Below are positions 20,210-27,397 of a stretch of DNA of 64,000 nt, piece by piece (positions within the stretch are counted from its first letter, which is position 1; every line of letters begins with the position of its first letter). The position numbers and the translations under genes are program-made. The notes under the pieces were generated by a model, which was not told the DNA's origin, did not search any database, and was given only the letters and a program-made list of their open reading frames with translations. Source of the DNA: Blastococcus_B deserti (GTDB lineage Bacteria; Actinomycetota; Actinomycetes; Mycobacteriales; Geodermatophilaceae); the NCBI RefSeq assembly GCF_042682525.1, contig NZ_JBHUHP010000001.1, positions 186,001 through 250,000 of the forward strand, given 5' to 3'.

Positions 20210-20701
20210 TCAGCGGTAGTTGTCGAACTGCAGGGCGACCTCGAGGTCGGCGCCGCGCAGCAGCTGCTGCACGGCCTGCAGGTCGTCGCGCTTCTTGCCG
20301 CTGACGCGGAGCTGGTCGCCCTGGATCTGCGCCTGGACACCCTTGGGGCCCTCGTCGCGGATGAGCTTGGCGATCTTCTTGGCGACGTCGGACTCGATGC
20401 CCTGCTTGATGCGGGCGGAGATCCTGTAGGTCTTGCCGGACGACTGCGGTTCACCGGCGTCGAGCACCTTCAGGGAGATGTTCCGCCGGATCAGCTTCTC
20501 CTTGAAGACCTCGAGGGCTGCGGCGACCCGCTCCTCGGTGTCAGCCTGGAGCGTGACGCCGTCCTCACCGGCCCAGGCGATGGTGGCGTTGGTGCCCCGG
20601 AAGTCGAAGCGCTGCGAGAGTTCCTTGCTCGCCTGGTTGAGGGCGTTGTCGACCTCCTGGCGGTCCACCTTGCTCACGACGTCGAAGGAGGCGTCGGCCA
20701 T
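20210..20701 (-). CDS. YajQ family nucleotide-binding protein
   Basis: The 163-aa protein is full length and begins with the family hallmark ADASFDVVSKVDRQEVDNAL. It also contains KLIRDEGPKGVQAQIQGDQ and ends with LEVALQFDNYR. YajQ proteins are small two-domain proteins; some bind cyclic di-GMP and act with transcription factors, so the GGDEF-EAL protein 4 kb away is a possible but unproven link. Mycobacterium has its homologue (Rv0566c) close to htpX and grcC1, the same neighbourhood as here. Transcription is opposite to tRNA-Tyr. Confidence 0.92.
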   Translation of the reverse strand: MADASFDVVSKVDRQEVDNALNQASKELSQRFDFRGTNATIAWAGEDGVTLQADTEERVAAALEVFKEKLIRRNISLKVLDAGEPQSSGKTYRISARIKQGIESDVAKKIAKLIRDEGPKGVQAQIQGDQLRVSGKKRDDLQAVQQLLRGADLEVALQFDNYR

Positions 20702-20792
20702 GGCTCTTCCCTTCCGCTCGGCGAACTACGTCCCCGGGGGTTCGCGAGGACACCGTCCACCGTTCTTGTACGCTGCTCCGGTACCACCGCAC

Positions 20793-20874
20793 GGCGGGTT
20801 GCCCGAGTGGCCAATGGGAGCGGACTGTAAATCCGTCGGCTTAGCCTACGAAGGTTCGAATCCTTCACCCGCCA
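20793..20874 (+). tRNA. tRNA-Tyr (anticodon GTA)
   Basis: The acceptor stem GGCGGGT (20793-20799) pairs with ACCCGCC (20867-20873), with discriminator A at 20874. The anticodon loop reads CTGTAAA (GTA), a long variable arm follows as expected for a class II tRNA, and the T arm contains GGTTCGAATCC. CCA is not encoded. A strong hairpin follows at 20886-20917. Confidence 0.97.
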
Positions 20875-20885
20875 CGCCCGGTACG

Positions 20886-20917
20886 ACGGCCCCCGACCCC
20901 TCCAGGTCGGGGGCCGT
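20886..20917. terminator. Terminator hairpin after tRNA-Tyr
   Basis: A 13-bp stem (20886-20898 with 20905-20917) closes a 6-base loop, CCTCCA. It sits between tRNA-Tyr on the plus strand and the 3' end of the TadE-like gene on the minus strand, and may serve both. Confidence 0.85.
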
Positions 20918-20925
20918 TCGCATGC

Positions 20926-21357
20926 TCAGGGCAGGGTCGGCGCGCGGGCGCTGGCGGTGGCGGTCCGCTCGAGCTGCTGGCCCCCGAGGAACAGCCAGCC
21001 GAACGCGATGTCGACGTACCGGGTGCAGCGGACGGTGACCTCGGCGCCGTCGGTCTCGGCCGACCACGAGTCCAGGACCGTCCCGCCGTCGGCCAGCTGG
21101 TCGGCGACGGCCGCCTGGGCGACTGCCTTGGTGAGGGGCAGCTCGCCGCCCACGCCGCGGCTGTAGACGACGGACTCGTCAGTGCGGTTGGCGGCCGCCA
21201 GGGCGGCCCCGTCGCACACCGACTGCACCTCCTGCTGCTCGAGGAAGGCGTCGGAGGCGGCGATCGCGCCGAACGCCATCAGCGCCGCGACCGTCCAGCA
21301 GACCAGCACGAACGGAAGGCTGGACCCCCGCTCGCCGTCGTCGCCGCCGCACCGCAC
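20926..21357 (-). CDS. TadE/TadG-like pseudopilin-related membrane protein
   Basis: The product resembles Rv3654c-like helicase/secretion neighbourhood proteins: a short charged start, ERGSSLPFVLVCWTVAALMAF as a prepilin-like hydrophobic stretch, then QEVQSVCDGAALAAANR, the typical TadE/G continuation. These proteins are minor components of Tad (Flp) pili. The GTG at 21357 (143 aa) is chosen; a farther GTG at 21402 (158 aa) lies inside a cluster of TGTGGACAC repeats. No other tad gene lies near it in this window, so the gene is either an orphan or works with a locus elsewhere. It is divergent from the WXG100-like gene. Confidence 0.7.
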   Translation of the reverse strand: MRCGGDDGERGSSLPFVLVCWTVAALMAFGAIAASDAFLEQQEVQSVCDGAALAAANRTDESVVYSRGVGGELPLTKAVAQAAVADQLADGGTVLDSWSAETDGAEVTVRCTRYVDIAFGWLFLGGQQLERTATASARAPTLP

Positions 21358-21383
21358 GCCGGGAGCGTAGAAGCCCGGTCCTC

Positions 21384-21465
21384 GTCCACCGCCTGTGGAC
21401 ACCGCCTGTGGACACTGTGGACACCCGATCGGGTGGCGGCCTCCGCCACCGGCGGGCCTGTGGAC
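21384..21465. repeat. Cluster of TGTGGACAC repeats (DnaA-box-like)
   Basis: TGTGGACAC occurs exactly at 21394-21402, 21407-21415 and 21416-21424. A fourth related site (TGTGGACGA) starts at 21459, and an inverted copy (GTCCAC, 21384-21389) pairs with 21395-21400. The reverse complement GTGTCCACA differs from the actinobacterial DnaA box TTGTCCACA at one base. The cluster lies between two divergent genes. It may be a DnaA- or other regulator-binding site, or simply slipped repeats. Confidence 0.6.
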
Positions 21466-21506
21466 GACGGGACCGCGAGATCCCCGGATGCGGCCAGACT
21501 GCCGCC

Positions 21507-21791
21507 ATGTCCATCGAGATGCCCGCCGCCGAGGTGCACGACCTGGCCGGCACGTTGCGCGGCGCCGCCGGGAAGGCCGAGGAGATCGGCGCCCGGCTCG
21601 ACCGGGCCGGGAACGTGGGGGATGCCCTCCAGCCGGCGGTCGAGGGCTTCCTCGAGGGCCAGCGGACGGCCGGTCGCGCGCTGTCCGGGGAGCTCGCCTG
21701 GCTGGGTGCCACCGTCGCGGCGGTCGCCGACTCGTGGCTCGCGCTGGATCGGGGGCTGCTGGCCTCCCGCGGCCGGATCGGTGCCCGGTGA
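21507..21791 (+). CDS. WXG100-like small helical protein
   Basis: From the ATG at 21507 this is a 94-aa protein predicted to be two long amphipathic helices, rich in Ala, Leu, Glu and Arg, with no membrane segment. It ends DSWLALDRGLLASRGRIGAR, in which W-x3-D resembles the Y/W-x3-D/E secretion signal of type VII substrates. It is tentatively placed with WXG100/EspC-like proteins. No Shine-Dalgarno site stands out. Its stop overlaps the GTG of the next gene (GTGA), so the two are co-translated, as for type VII partners. Similarity is by size, helicity and context only. Confidence 0.6.
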   Translation: MSIEMPAAEVHDLAGTLRGAAGKAEEIGARLDRAGNVGDALQPAVEGFLEGQRTAGRALSGELAWLGATVAAVADSWLALDRGLLASRGRIGAR

Positions 21792-23932
21792 CCGCGTTCC
21801 TGCCCGAGCCGGTGCCCCTGGAGATGCCGCCCGGCGACCCGGCTGCCGTCGACGAGGTCGAGAGTGACGTCGGGGGAGCGGCGTTCTGGTTCGACGTGCT
21901 CGCCGACGAGCTGTCCGCTCCCGCCGCGTCGGCCCCGGGCTGGCTGGGGGACGACGCCGGGGCGGCCGCGGGTCAGGTGGTGCGCATCGCGGCGATCGTG
22001 GGGGAGTGCGCGACTGCGGCCCGCACCGCCAGCCGGCGGCTCAGCGCCCACGGCGACCTGCTGCGCGAGACCCGCCGCGGGGTGGCCGCGCTCCGGGTGG
22101 AGCAGGAGGAGGACCGGCGGGCGGCCTGGGGGCGGCTGCACGCCCTCGGCGACCTGGCGACGGCGATGCGGACCGGCGCTCCCGAGGCCGTCTCGGTCGT
22201 GGAGGACTTCGCGGCCGCCGAGGCGGCGCGGCGCCGGCGGCACGGGGCGCTGCTCGAGGAGCTGGCCGACGACGCCGCGGCCACCGCCCGCGTGCTGGCC
22301 GACGCCGCCGGTCCGGTCGGAGGCACCGGCCGGCCGGGTGACACCGGCCGCGTGCTGGCCCACCTGGCGGCCGAGCTGCCGGGCTGGGGCACGCCGGAGA
22401 TGGCCCGGCGAGGGCGCGCGCTGGCCGACGCGCTGGTGGGCACTCCGCTGCGGCCCGAGGAGCGGGAGGAGCTCGCCGCCGAGGCCGCCGCCTACGCGGG
22501 GGACGCTCACTTCGCCACCGCGCTGCTCCGTGAGCTGGGGGAGACGGGCGTTGCCCTCCTCCTCGCACTGCTCGGGCAGGATCCTGACGGCCCCGACAAC
22601 CCGATCGCCGGGCTCCTGGCGTCGGCGCTCGGGGCGGCGGTGCCCCGGGAGGGCCGGCGCGACGCGGTCTCGGCCGTCCTCGATGCCACCTACGTGCGCG
22701 CCGACGACCGGCTCGGTGCCCATGACACCGCGGCGGGGATGGCCGCCGTGCTCGTCGCGGGGGCGGGCTCCCACGGGCCGCGCATGGCCACCGTGGTCGA
22801 GTGGGCGCGGCAGCTCCTCGTCCGGGAGCACGTCCAGAAGCAGCCGACCGGGATGACCGTCGCCGCCTGGGGCCGCCCCGGTGAGGGCGGCGATCCGGTG
22901 GCGGTCGCCGTCGGCACCCTGGCGCGGGGCGGTGATCCGGAGGCGGCCGCTGCGCTGCTGGCCGACCGCGAGGTCTGGGATGCGCTGCTCCTGCGCTCCT
23001 GGGGTGACGATGGAGGGCCGCTCGGTGACCTGGTGGCGGAGGCGGGACGCGACGACGGGCCGGCGGGTGACCGGGCGGTGCGCCTCGGCCTGGAGAGCAT
23101 CGGGGCGGGCCTGGCCGAGGGCGATCCCTCCGGATGGACGGTCGACCGGGACACCGTGGCGGCGGTGTCACCTGCTCTCGGTCAGGCGGCGGCCGCCCAC
23201 GTGCAGGTGATCACCGGCGCTCTCACCTCGGTGGGGGCCGGAGGCGGCGGCGACCGGACCGTCGACCAGCTGAGGGGGCTCGGCTACCTGACCGTGGACC
23301 GCGGGGCGGCGGCCGTCGTGGAGACGGCGCTGCGGGACTGGAGCCTGGCCCGGCCCCTGGACCTGGCCGGCACCTCCCCGGACACGCCGCATGCGGCGGT
23401 CTCCGTCCCGAGCGCGTACCACGCGGTCCAGGACTACGGGCAGCGGCTGACCTACGCCCTGGACGGGTTCGAGCTCGAGGAGGAGGCGGAGGACAAGGAG
23501 GCGCTCTGGAACTGGACGGCGGGTCTGGCGCTCGAGCTGCTCTCCTACGCCCCTGTCGCACCTCTGGCCGTCGCGGCGGACGTCGTCGGCGCGTACGGCC
23601 CCATCCTGCTCGACGTGGACGGCACGTTCGACCAGGAGGCGGACCGCGGGCTGCGGTTCGACGCCGCGGGCGCGGCGAGGGATGCGCTGGCGATGTTGCC
23701 CCCGGACCGGGCCGCCCAGGCGCACGCCGTCGAGGCCCAGGCCGAGGCCGCGTTCGGACGCACCGCCCATGCCCTCGGGTCCCCGGCGGCCCCCCGGTCG
23801 CCCGAGGAGGACTGGGCCGGCGCCACGCGCGACCTGATCACGGGCGGGCTCGCCGACAAGGCGACGGAGGAGGTCATCGGGAACGCCGAGCGCCGTCGTC
23901 CCTTCGGCGGACTGCTGCCCGGCAGGCGATGA
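21788..23932 (+). CDS. Large hypothetical protein, possible type VII-linked effector (DUF6571-like)
   Basis: The 714-aa protein is Ala/Asp/Gly-rich with no signal peptide. The N-terminal ~150 residues are helical and include a W-L-G turn (APGWLGDDAG), like the hairpin of WXG proteins. The middle (about 300-450) has ALLGQDPDGPDNPIAGLLAS, RGGDPEAAAALLADREVWDA and LLRSWGDDGG. These resemble the DUF6571 proteins of actinobacteria, as far as I can judge from memory. A moderately hydrophobic stretch occurs near 580-605. No catalytic motif was recognised. The GTG start overlaps the upstream WXG-like gene. An exported effector or toxin role is inferred from context alone. Confidence 0.6.
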   Translation: MTAFLPEPVPLEMPPGDPAAVDEVESDVGGAAFWFDVLADELSAPAASAPGWLGDDAGAAAGQVVRIAAIVGECATAARTASRRLSAHGDLLRETRRGVAALRVEQEEDRRAAWGRLHALGDLATAMRTGAPEAVSVVEDFAAAEAARRRRHGALLEELADDAAATARVLADAAGPVGGTGRPGDTGRVLAHLAAELPGWGTPEMARRGRALADALVGTPLRPEEREELAAEAAAYAGDAHFATALLRELGETGVALLLALLGQDPDGPDNPIAGLLASALGAAVPREGRRDAVSAVLDATYVRADDRLGAHDTAAGMAAVLVAGAGSHGPRMATVVEWARQLLVREHVQKQPTGMTVAAWGRPGEGGDPVAVAVGTLARGGDPEAAAALLADREVWDALLLRSWGDDGGPLGDLVAEAGRDDGPAGDRAVRLGLESIGAGLAEGDPSGWTVDRDTVAAVSPALGQAAAAHVQVITGALTSVGAGGGGDRTVDQLRGLGYLTVDRGAAAVVETALRDWSLARPLDLAGTSPDTPHAAVSVPSAYHAVQDYGQRLTYALDGFELEEEAEDKEALWNWTAGLALELLSYAPVAPLAVAADVVGAYGPILLDVDGTFDQEADRGLRFDAAGAARDALAMLPPDRAAQAHAVEAQAEAAFGRTAHALGSPAAPRSPEEDWAGATRDLITGGLADKATEEVIGNAERRRPFGGLLPGRR

Positions 23933-24140
23933 CGCCGTGATTCACCCGATCGGTGACTGCTCGCCAATGTCTAGTGACTCACAGTGACGACGCGAGGTTT
24001 TGTCACCCGTTCGTGATCTTCGATGCTTGTCCAGTCGGGTGACGGGAAGCAATGTCTCCAGCGCGGTCCGTACTGAGACGCTCTGTCCCCGCGCGTAGGT
24101 GGCTGCCGCAGACAGCGGTCATTCATGCCTAGGAGGCGTC
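23933..24140 (+). promoter_or_regulatory. Structured leader/promoter region of the RGAKWS peptide
   Basis: This 208-base stretch has no gene but much symmetry: TCACC/GGTGA around 23942-23956, GTCACCCG at 24002 with CGGGTGAC near 24036, and GCGCGG with CCGCGC in the 24060-24096 interval. A possible promoter is TTGTCA (24000-24005) with GATGCT (24022-24027), spacer 16. Just before the peptide, GCCT and AGGC can pair across the Shine-Dalgarno AGGAGG (24131-24136), which could limit translation. No known riboswitch was recognised. Confidence 0.45.
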
Positions 24141-24248
24141 GTGGGAAACAACGTTCAGTCTGGTTCGACCTCGGTTCGCGGTGCCAAGTGGAGCCGCGGT
24201 GCCAAGTGGAGCCGTGGTGCCAAGTGGAGCTTCGTCCAGGCGGGCTGA
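24141..24248 (+). CDS. 35-aa cationic repeat peptide (three RGAKWS units)
   Basis: A GTG start 4 bases after a perfect AGGAGG (24131-24136) opens a 35-codon frame. It begins MGNNVQSGSTSV, continues with three perfect RGAKWS hexads (residues 13-30, bases 24177-24230), and ends FVQAG. The 18-base units differ only by CGC to CGT in the last. The peptide has no acidic residue and six basic ones, with three evenly spaced Trp. Downstream is its own hairpin terminator. This looks like a precursor, signal or membrane-active peptide, but no maturase, transporter or immunity gene is adjacent. I do not recognise a family. Being short, it would be missed by ordinary annotation. Confidence 0.7.
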   Translation: MGNNVQSGSTSVRGAKWSRGAKWSRGAKWSFVQAG

Positions 24249-24273
24249 ACCGCCCGTCGTCGCAGCACCCGTA

Positions 24274-24298
24274 GGCGGCCGGTCCCGGACCGGCCGCC
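24274..24298 (+). terminator. Hairpin terminator after the repeat peptide
   Basis: GGCGGCCGGT (24274-24283) pairs perfectly with ACCGGCCGCC (24289-24298) around a 5-base loop. It lies 26 bases after the peptide stop and before the promoter of the next gene, so the peptide seems to have a transcript of its own. Confidence 0.75.
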
Positions 24299-24342
24299 CG
24301 GGGGGCCGACACCCCGGTCTCACCCCTCCGAGTCGATGACGC

Positions 24343-24370
24343 TTGTCCCGGCCCGGCCCGCTGTTAGCCT
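24343..24370 (+). promoter_or_regulatory. Probable promoter of the GGDEF-EAL gene
   Basis: TTGTCC (24343-24348) and TAGCCT (24365-24370) are separated by 16 bases and fit the actinobacterial housekeeping pattern (TTGAC / TAnnnT). Transcription would start near 24377, which rules out the most upstream start codon of the following gene at 24336. Confidence 0.5.
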
Positions 24371-24395
24371 CGGCGCGCCCTACTTCCCGGCGGAG

Positions 24396-26942
24396 ATGCA
24401 GGTACGCGTGGCCGAGCAGAACGACCGCATGCCTACCCGGCCACTGCGGCTCAGCCCGTGGACCGTTGCCTGGATGGGGCTGGCCGTCGCCGTGCCCGTG
24501 TCCCTCTGGGTCCTGGTCCCGCGGGCCGAGACCGTCGACCCGCTCCACCTCGTCGCCGTCTTCGTCGGCCTGGTGGTCGCGGAGTCCCTCAACGTCGACT
24601 TCGAGTTCCGCAAGCAGGGCTTCTCGTGGTCCCCGAGCGAGCTGGCCTTCGTGATGGCACTGGCGTCCGTCGGGGGTGCCTGGACCGCGCTGGCCTGGGC
24701 GGTCGCCGTCGGGCTCGTCTCCCTGGCGCAGGGCTATCCACCGCCGAAGGCCGTCTTCAACGTCACCGTGGTGGTCCTGGAGGCGTCCGCCGCGGTCGCC
24801 GTCCTCGGGGTGCTGCCGGCGGGCGACGTCTCCGACCCCGGCGCCTGGGTCCCCTATCTCGCGGCCGTTCTGACCGGCAGCGTCCTCGGGGTTGCCCTCA
24901 TCGCCGCCGCCATCACGGCGACGCAGGGCTACCCGGGCCGCACGCTGTGGGCGTCGATACTCATCCCGGTCCTCCTGGTCGGCCCGCTCTCCGTGGTCGT
25001 CGGCCTGGCGGTGCTGGTGCTGGTCGACGCGACCCCGTGGGCCTGGCTCCTGATCGGGCCGCTCGTCGTCGCCCTAGCTCTGCTCTACCGCCGCTTCGCC
25101 GCGGTCACCCGCGAAGGCCGGACCGTCGAGCGGGTCTACGACTTCGCGCGTCGCGTGGAGCAGGTGTCGCCCGACGAGGACGGCACGCGGCAGATCGTGC
25201 AGGCCGTCCGTGAGCTGCTCAACGCCGACCGCGTCGCCCTGTGGCTGCCCCCCTACCTCGACGAGGAGCCCCGGCTGGTCGTGGTCGCCGAGAACGGCGC
25301 GGTCTGGTACGACGGCCCGGGCGACCCGGACGACGTCCTCCGTCGGCGTGCCGTGGCCTCGGCCGACGGGCCCGTCCACGTGTCCCTCGGCCGCGCCGAT
25401 GGCGAGGAGGCGGCGGCCCTGAACCGACGGGGGGTCTCTGACCTGCTCGGCGCCGCGGTCATGACCGCCGCCGGGGAGCCCGGTTACCTGGAGGTCTGCG
25501 ACCGGCGCAGCGACATCATCTCCTTCGGTGACAGGGACCGGGTCGCACTCGACTCCATGCTCACCCACGTCAACGCGGCGATCCGGCACCAGCAGCTCCT
25601 GACCCAGATCCGCTACGACGCCGACCACGACCGGCTCACCGGGCTCCCCAACCGCCAGCGTCTGGCCGCCGAGATCGACCAGCTGTTGTCGGTCGACCCG
25701 GCCACCGCGCGGGCCGGGCTGATCCTCGCGGCGCTGGGCAACTACACCGAGGTCACCGACACGCTGGGGCACGCGGCGAGCGACGAGCTCCTGCTGGTCA
25801 CCGCCGGCCTGCTGCGGGAGCACGCCCCGCCGCAGGCCGTGGTGGCGCGGATGGAGGGCGAGCAGTTCGCCGTGCTGCTCCCGGGCCTGTCGCTGCAGGC
25901 GACGGAACGGGCCGCCCGGCGGCTGCGCGAGGCCGCCTCGACCCGTGCGCGCGTCGCCGGCCTGGACCTGGAGGTCACGCTCACCATCGGGGTCGCCGCG
26001 GCACCGGTGCACGGCACGGACTCCGGGATGCTCATGCAGCGGGCCGACGTCGCCCTCCTGGCGGCAGCCGACTCCGGCGGCGTGGCCAGCTACCACCCGG
26101 TGCTCGACCAGCAGAGCCTGCGCCGCCTCCAGCTGGGCACCGAGCTGGAGCAGGCCATGGCCGACGGGCAGATCGGCGTGGTCTTCCAGCCGATCATCGA
26201 CGCCCAGACCTCCGACATCGTCTCGGTCGAGACCCTCGTGCGCTGGGCGCACCCGCGCTACGGGGCGATCCCGCCCGACGACTTCATCCACCTCGCCGAG
26301 CAGATCGGCCGCATCGGCGCGGTCACCGACCACGTCCTCGACCTCGCGCTGGCCCGCTGCCGGCGCTGGCTGGACCAGGACATCGCGCTGTCGGTGGCGG
26401 TGAACCTCTCGGCCCACTGCCTCACCGAGCCGGACCTGGTCGCCCGCGTGCGGCGCGCGCTGCAGCGCCACGGGGTGCCGGGCGAACTGCTCACCCTCGA
26501 GCTGACCGAGGGCAGCGTCGTCGACGACTCGGTCCGCGACAGCACGGTGCTGGCCGACCTGCACGCCCTCGGCCTGCGCCTGTCGATGGACGACTTCGGC
26601 ACGGGGTACTCGTCGCTGTCCCAGCTGCGCCAGCTGCCCATCGACGAGGTCAAGATCGACAAGTCCTTCGTCCTGGGCATGTCGACGAGCCAGGGGGAGT
26701 CCTTCATCGCCCGCTCGATCATCGAGCTGGCGCACAACCTGGGGCTGCGCGTGGTCGCCGAGGGCGTCGAGGACGAGCTCACCCGCAACCTCCTGGCCGA
26801 CATGGGCTGCGACAAGCTCCAGGGCTTCCTGGTCAGCCGCCCGCTGCCCGACGACCGGCTGGAGAGCTGGCTGCTGGCGCGCACGGGGGTCCGGTCGGCC
26901 GCGCCGGGAGCGGCGCACCGCCGCTTCTTCGTGCGGACCTGA
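24396..26942 (+). CDS. Membrane GAF-GGDEF-EAL cyclic-di-GMP signalling protein
   Basis: From ATG 24396 (848 aa) the order is: about seven transmembrane helices (30-225), a GAF-like domain (about 245-395), GGDEF (about 405-570) and EAL (about 585-825). The GGDEF signature is degenerate (EGEQF at 487-491), so cyclase activity is probably lost. The EAL signature is ETL (Glu612-Thr-Leu) with DDFGTGYSS, KIDKSF and VVAEGVED intact, so it may hydrolyse c-di-GMP. Starts at GTG 24408 and ATG 24429 are equally possible, as none has a good Shine-Dalgarno site. The helices plus GAF suggest sensing of a membrane or small-molecule signal. The RGAKWS peptide lies just upstream. Confidence 0.88.
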   Translation: MQVRVAEQNDRMPTRPLRLSPWTVAWMGLAVAVPVSLWVLVPRAETVDPLHLVAVFVGLVVAESLNVDFEFRKQGFSWSPSELAFVMALASVGGAWTALAWAVAVGLVSLAQGYPPPKAVFNVTVVVLEASAAVAVLGVLPAGDVSDPGAWVPYLAAVLTGSVLGVALIAAAITATQGYPGRTLWASILIPVLLVGPLSVVVGLAVLVLVDATPWAWLLIGPLVVALALLYRRFAAVTREGRTVERVYDFARRVEQVSPDEDGTRQIVQAVRELLNADRVALWLPPYLDEEPRLVVVAENGAVWYDGPGDPDDVLRRRAVASADGPVHVSLGRADGEEAAALNRRGVSDLLGAAVMTAAGEPGYLEVCDRRSDIISFGDRDRVALDSMLTHVNAAIRHQQLLTQIRYDADHDRLTGLPNRQRLAAEIDQLLSVDPATARAGLILAALGNYTEVTDTLGHAASDELLLVTAGLLREHAPPQAVVARMEGEQFAVLLPGLSLQATERAARRLREAASTRARVAGLDLEVTLTIGVAAAPVHGTDSGMLMQRADVALLAAADSGGVASYHPVLDQQSLRRLQLGTELEQAMADGQIGVVFQPIIDAQTSDIVSVETLVRWAHPRYGAIPPDDFIHLAEQIGRIGAVTDHVLDLALARCRRWLDQDIALSVAVNLSAHCLTEPDLVARVRRALQRHGVPGELLTLELTEGSVVDDSVRDSTVLADLHALGLRLSMDDFGTGYSSLSQLRQLPIDEVKIDKSFVLGMSTSQGESFIARSIIELAHNLGLRVVAEGVEDELTRNLLADMGCDKLQGFLVSRPLPDDRLESWLLARTGVRSAAPGAAHRRFFVRT

Positions 26943-26956
26943 CGAAGGGCCCCGCG

Positions 26957-27003
26957 GAAGGACCCCGCGCCCGCCCACCACTCGCGAGCTCGCGGCGGGG
27001 CCC
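26957..27003. repeat. Dispersed AAGGACCCC hairpin element, copy 2
   Basis: GAAGGACCCCGC begins 14 bases after the EAL gene stop. CCCCGC pairs with GCGGGG around the centre CTCGCGAGCTCGC. It is followed by a GGCCGTTCCAG module shared with the copy at 35091 and, slightly changed, with 37690. It probably acts as a terminator before the tRNA genes. The rest of 27004-27101 holds only GC-rich sequence and, presumably, the tRNA promoter. Confidence 0.65.
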
Positions 27004-27101
27004 TGACGCGAGGCCGTTCCAGCCCGTCGCGCGCCTCGCTCCGGGCCCCTGCAGGGGGGCCGAAGGGCGTCAGGTACAGTTCTCGTCGACTCTTCGAGCA
27101 C

Positions 27102-27174
27102 GCCCCTTTAGCTCAGTCGGCAGAGCGTCTCCATGGTAAGGAGAAGGTCTACGGTTCGATTCCGTAAAGGGGCT
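27102..27174 (+). tRNA. tRNA-Thr (anticodon GGT)
   Basis: The acceptor stem GCCCCTT (27102-27108) pairs with AAGGGGC (27167-27173). The anticodon stem TCTCC/GGAGA encloses the loop ATGGTAA (GGT). The T arm TACGG/CCGTA encloses TTCGATT. CCA is not encoded. As in Mycobacterium it is followed by tRNA-Met and rpmG. Confidence 0.97.
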
Positions 27175-27227
27175 CGTACAACATGACCCACCGGTCCTGT
27201 CGCCAGACCGGGCCGCGACGGTCACCC

Positions 27228-27301
27228 GGCGGTGTAGCTCAGCCTGGTAGAGCAAGCGGCTCATAATCGCTGTGTCACCGGTTCAAGTCCGGTCACCGCT
27301 A
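27228..27301 (+). tRNA. tRNA-Met, elongator (anticodon CAT)
   Basis: The acceptor stem GGCGGTG (27228-27234) pairs with CACCGCT (first pair G-U). The anticodon stem AGCGG/TCGCT encloses CTCATAA. The T arm is ACCGG/CCGGT. The G-U first pair and the position before rpmG match the actinobacterial elongator tRNA-Met. CCA is not encoded. Confidence 0.95.
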
Positions 27302-27397
27302 CTCCCGACGGACCCCGGCCTCCCGGGGTCCGTCCGCACGTCAGCAGCATCGCGCCGGCACCGGCCGGCGTGCCCGACAAGGCTAGGAGCACTCCCC

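Noticed and set aside
24001..24140. c-di-GMP (GEMM) riboswitch upstream of the repeat peptide
   Set aside because: A GTAGGTGGCTGCC stretch recalls part of GEMM, but the conserved core is not present.
24177..24230. Three 18-base repeats as a CRISPR array
   Set aside because: The units are directly adjacent without spacers and translate cleanly to RGAKWS. No cas gene is present.
27181..27227. A third tRNA between tRNA-Thr and tRNA-Met
   Set aside because: No acceptor or T-arm pairing could be found in this spacer.
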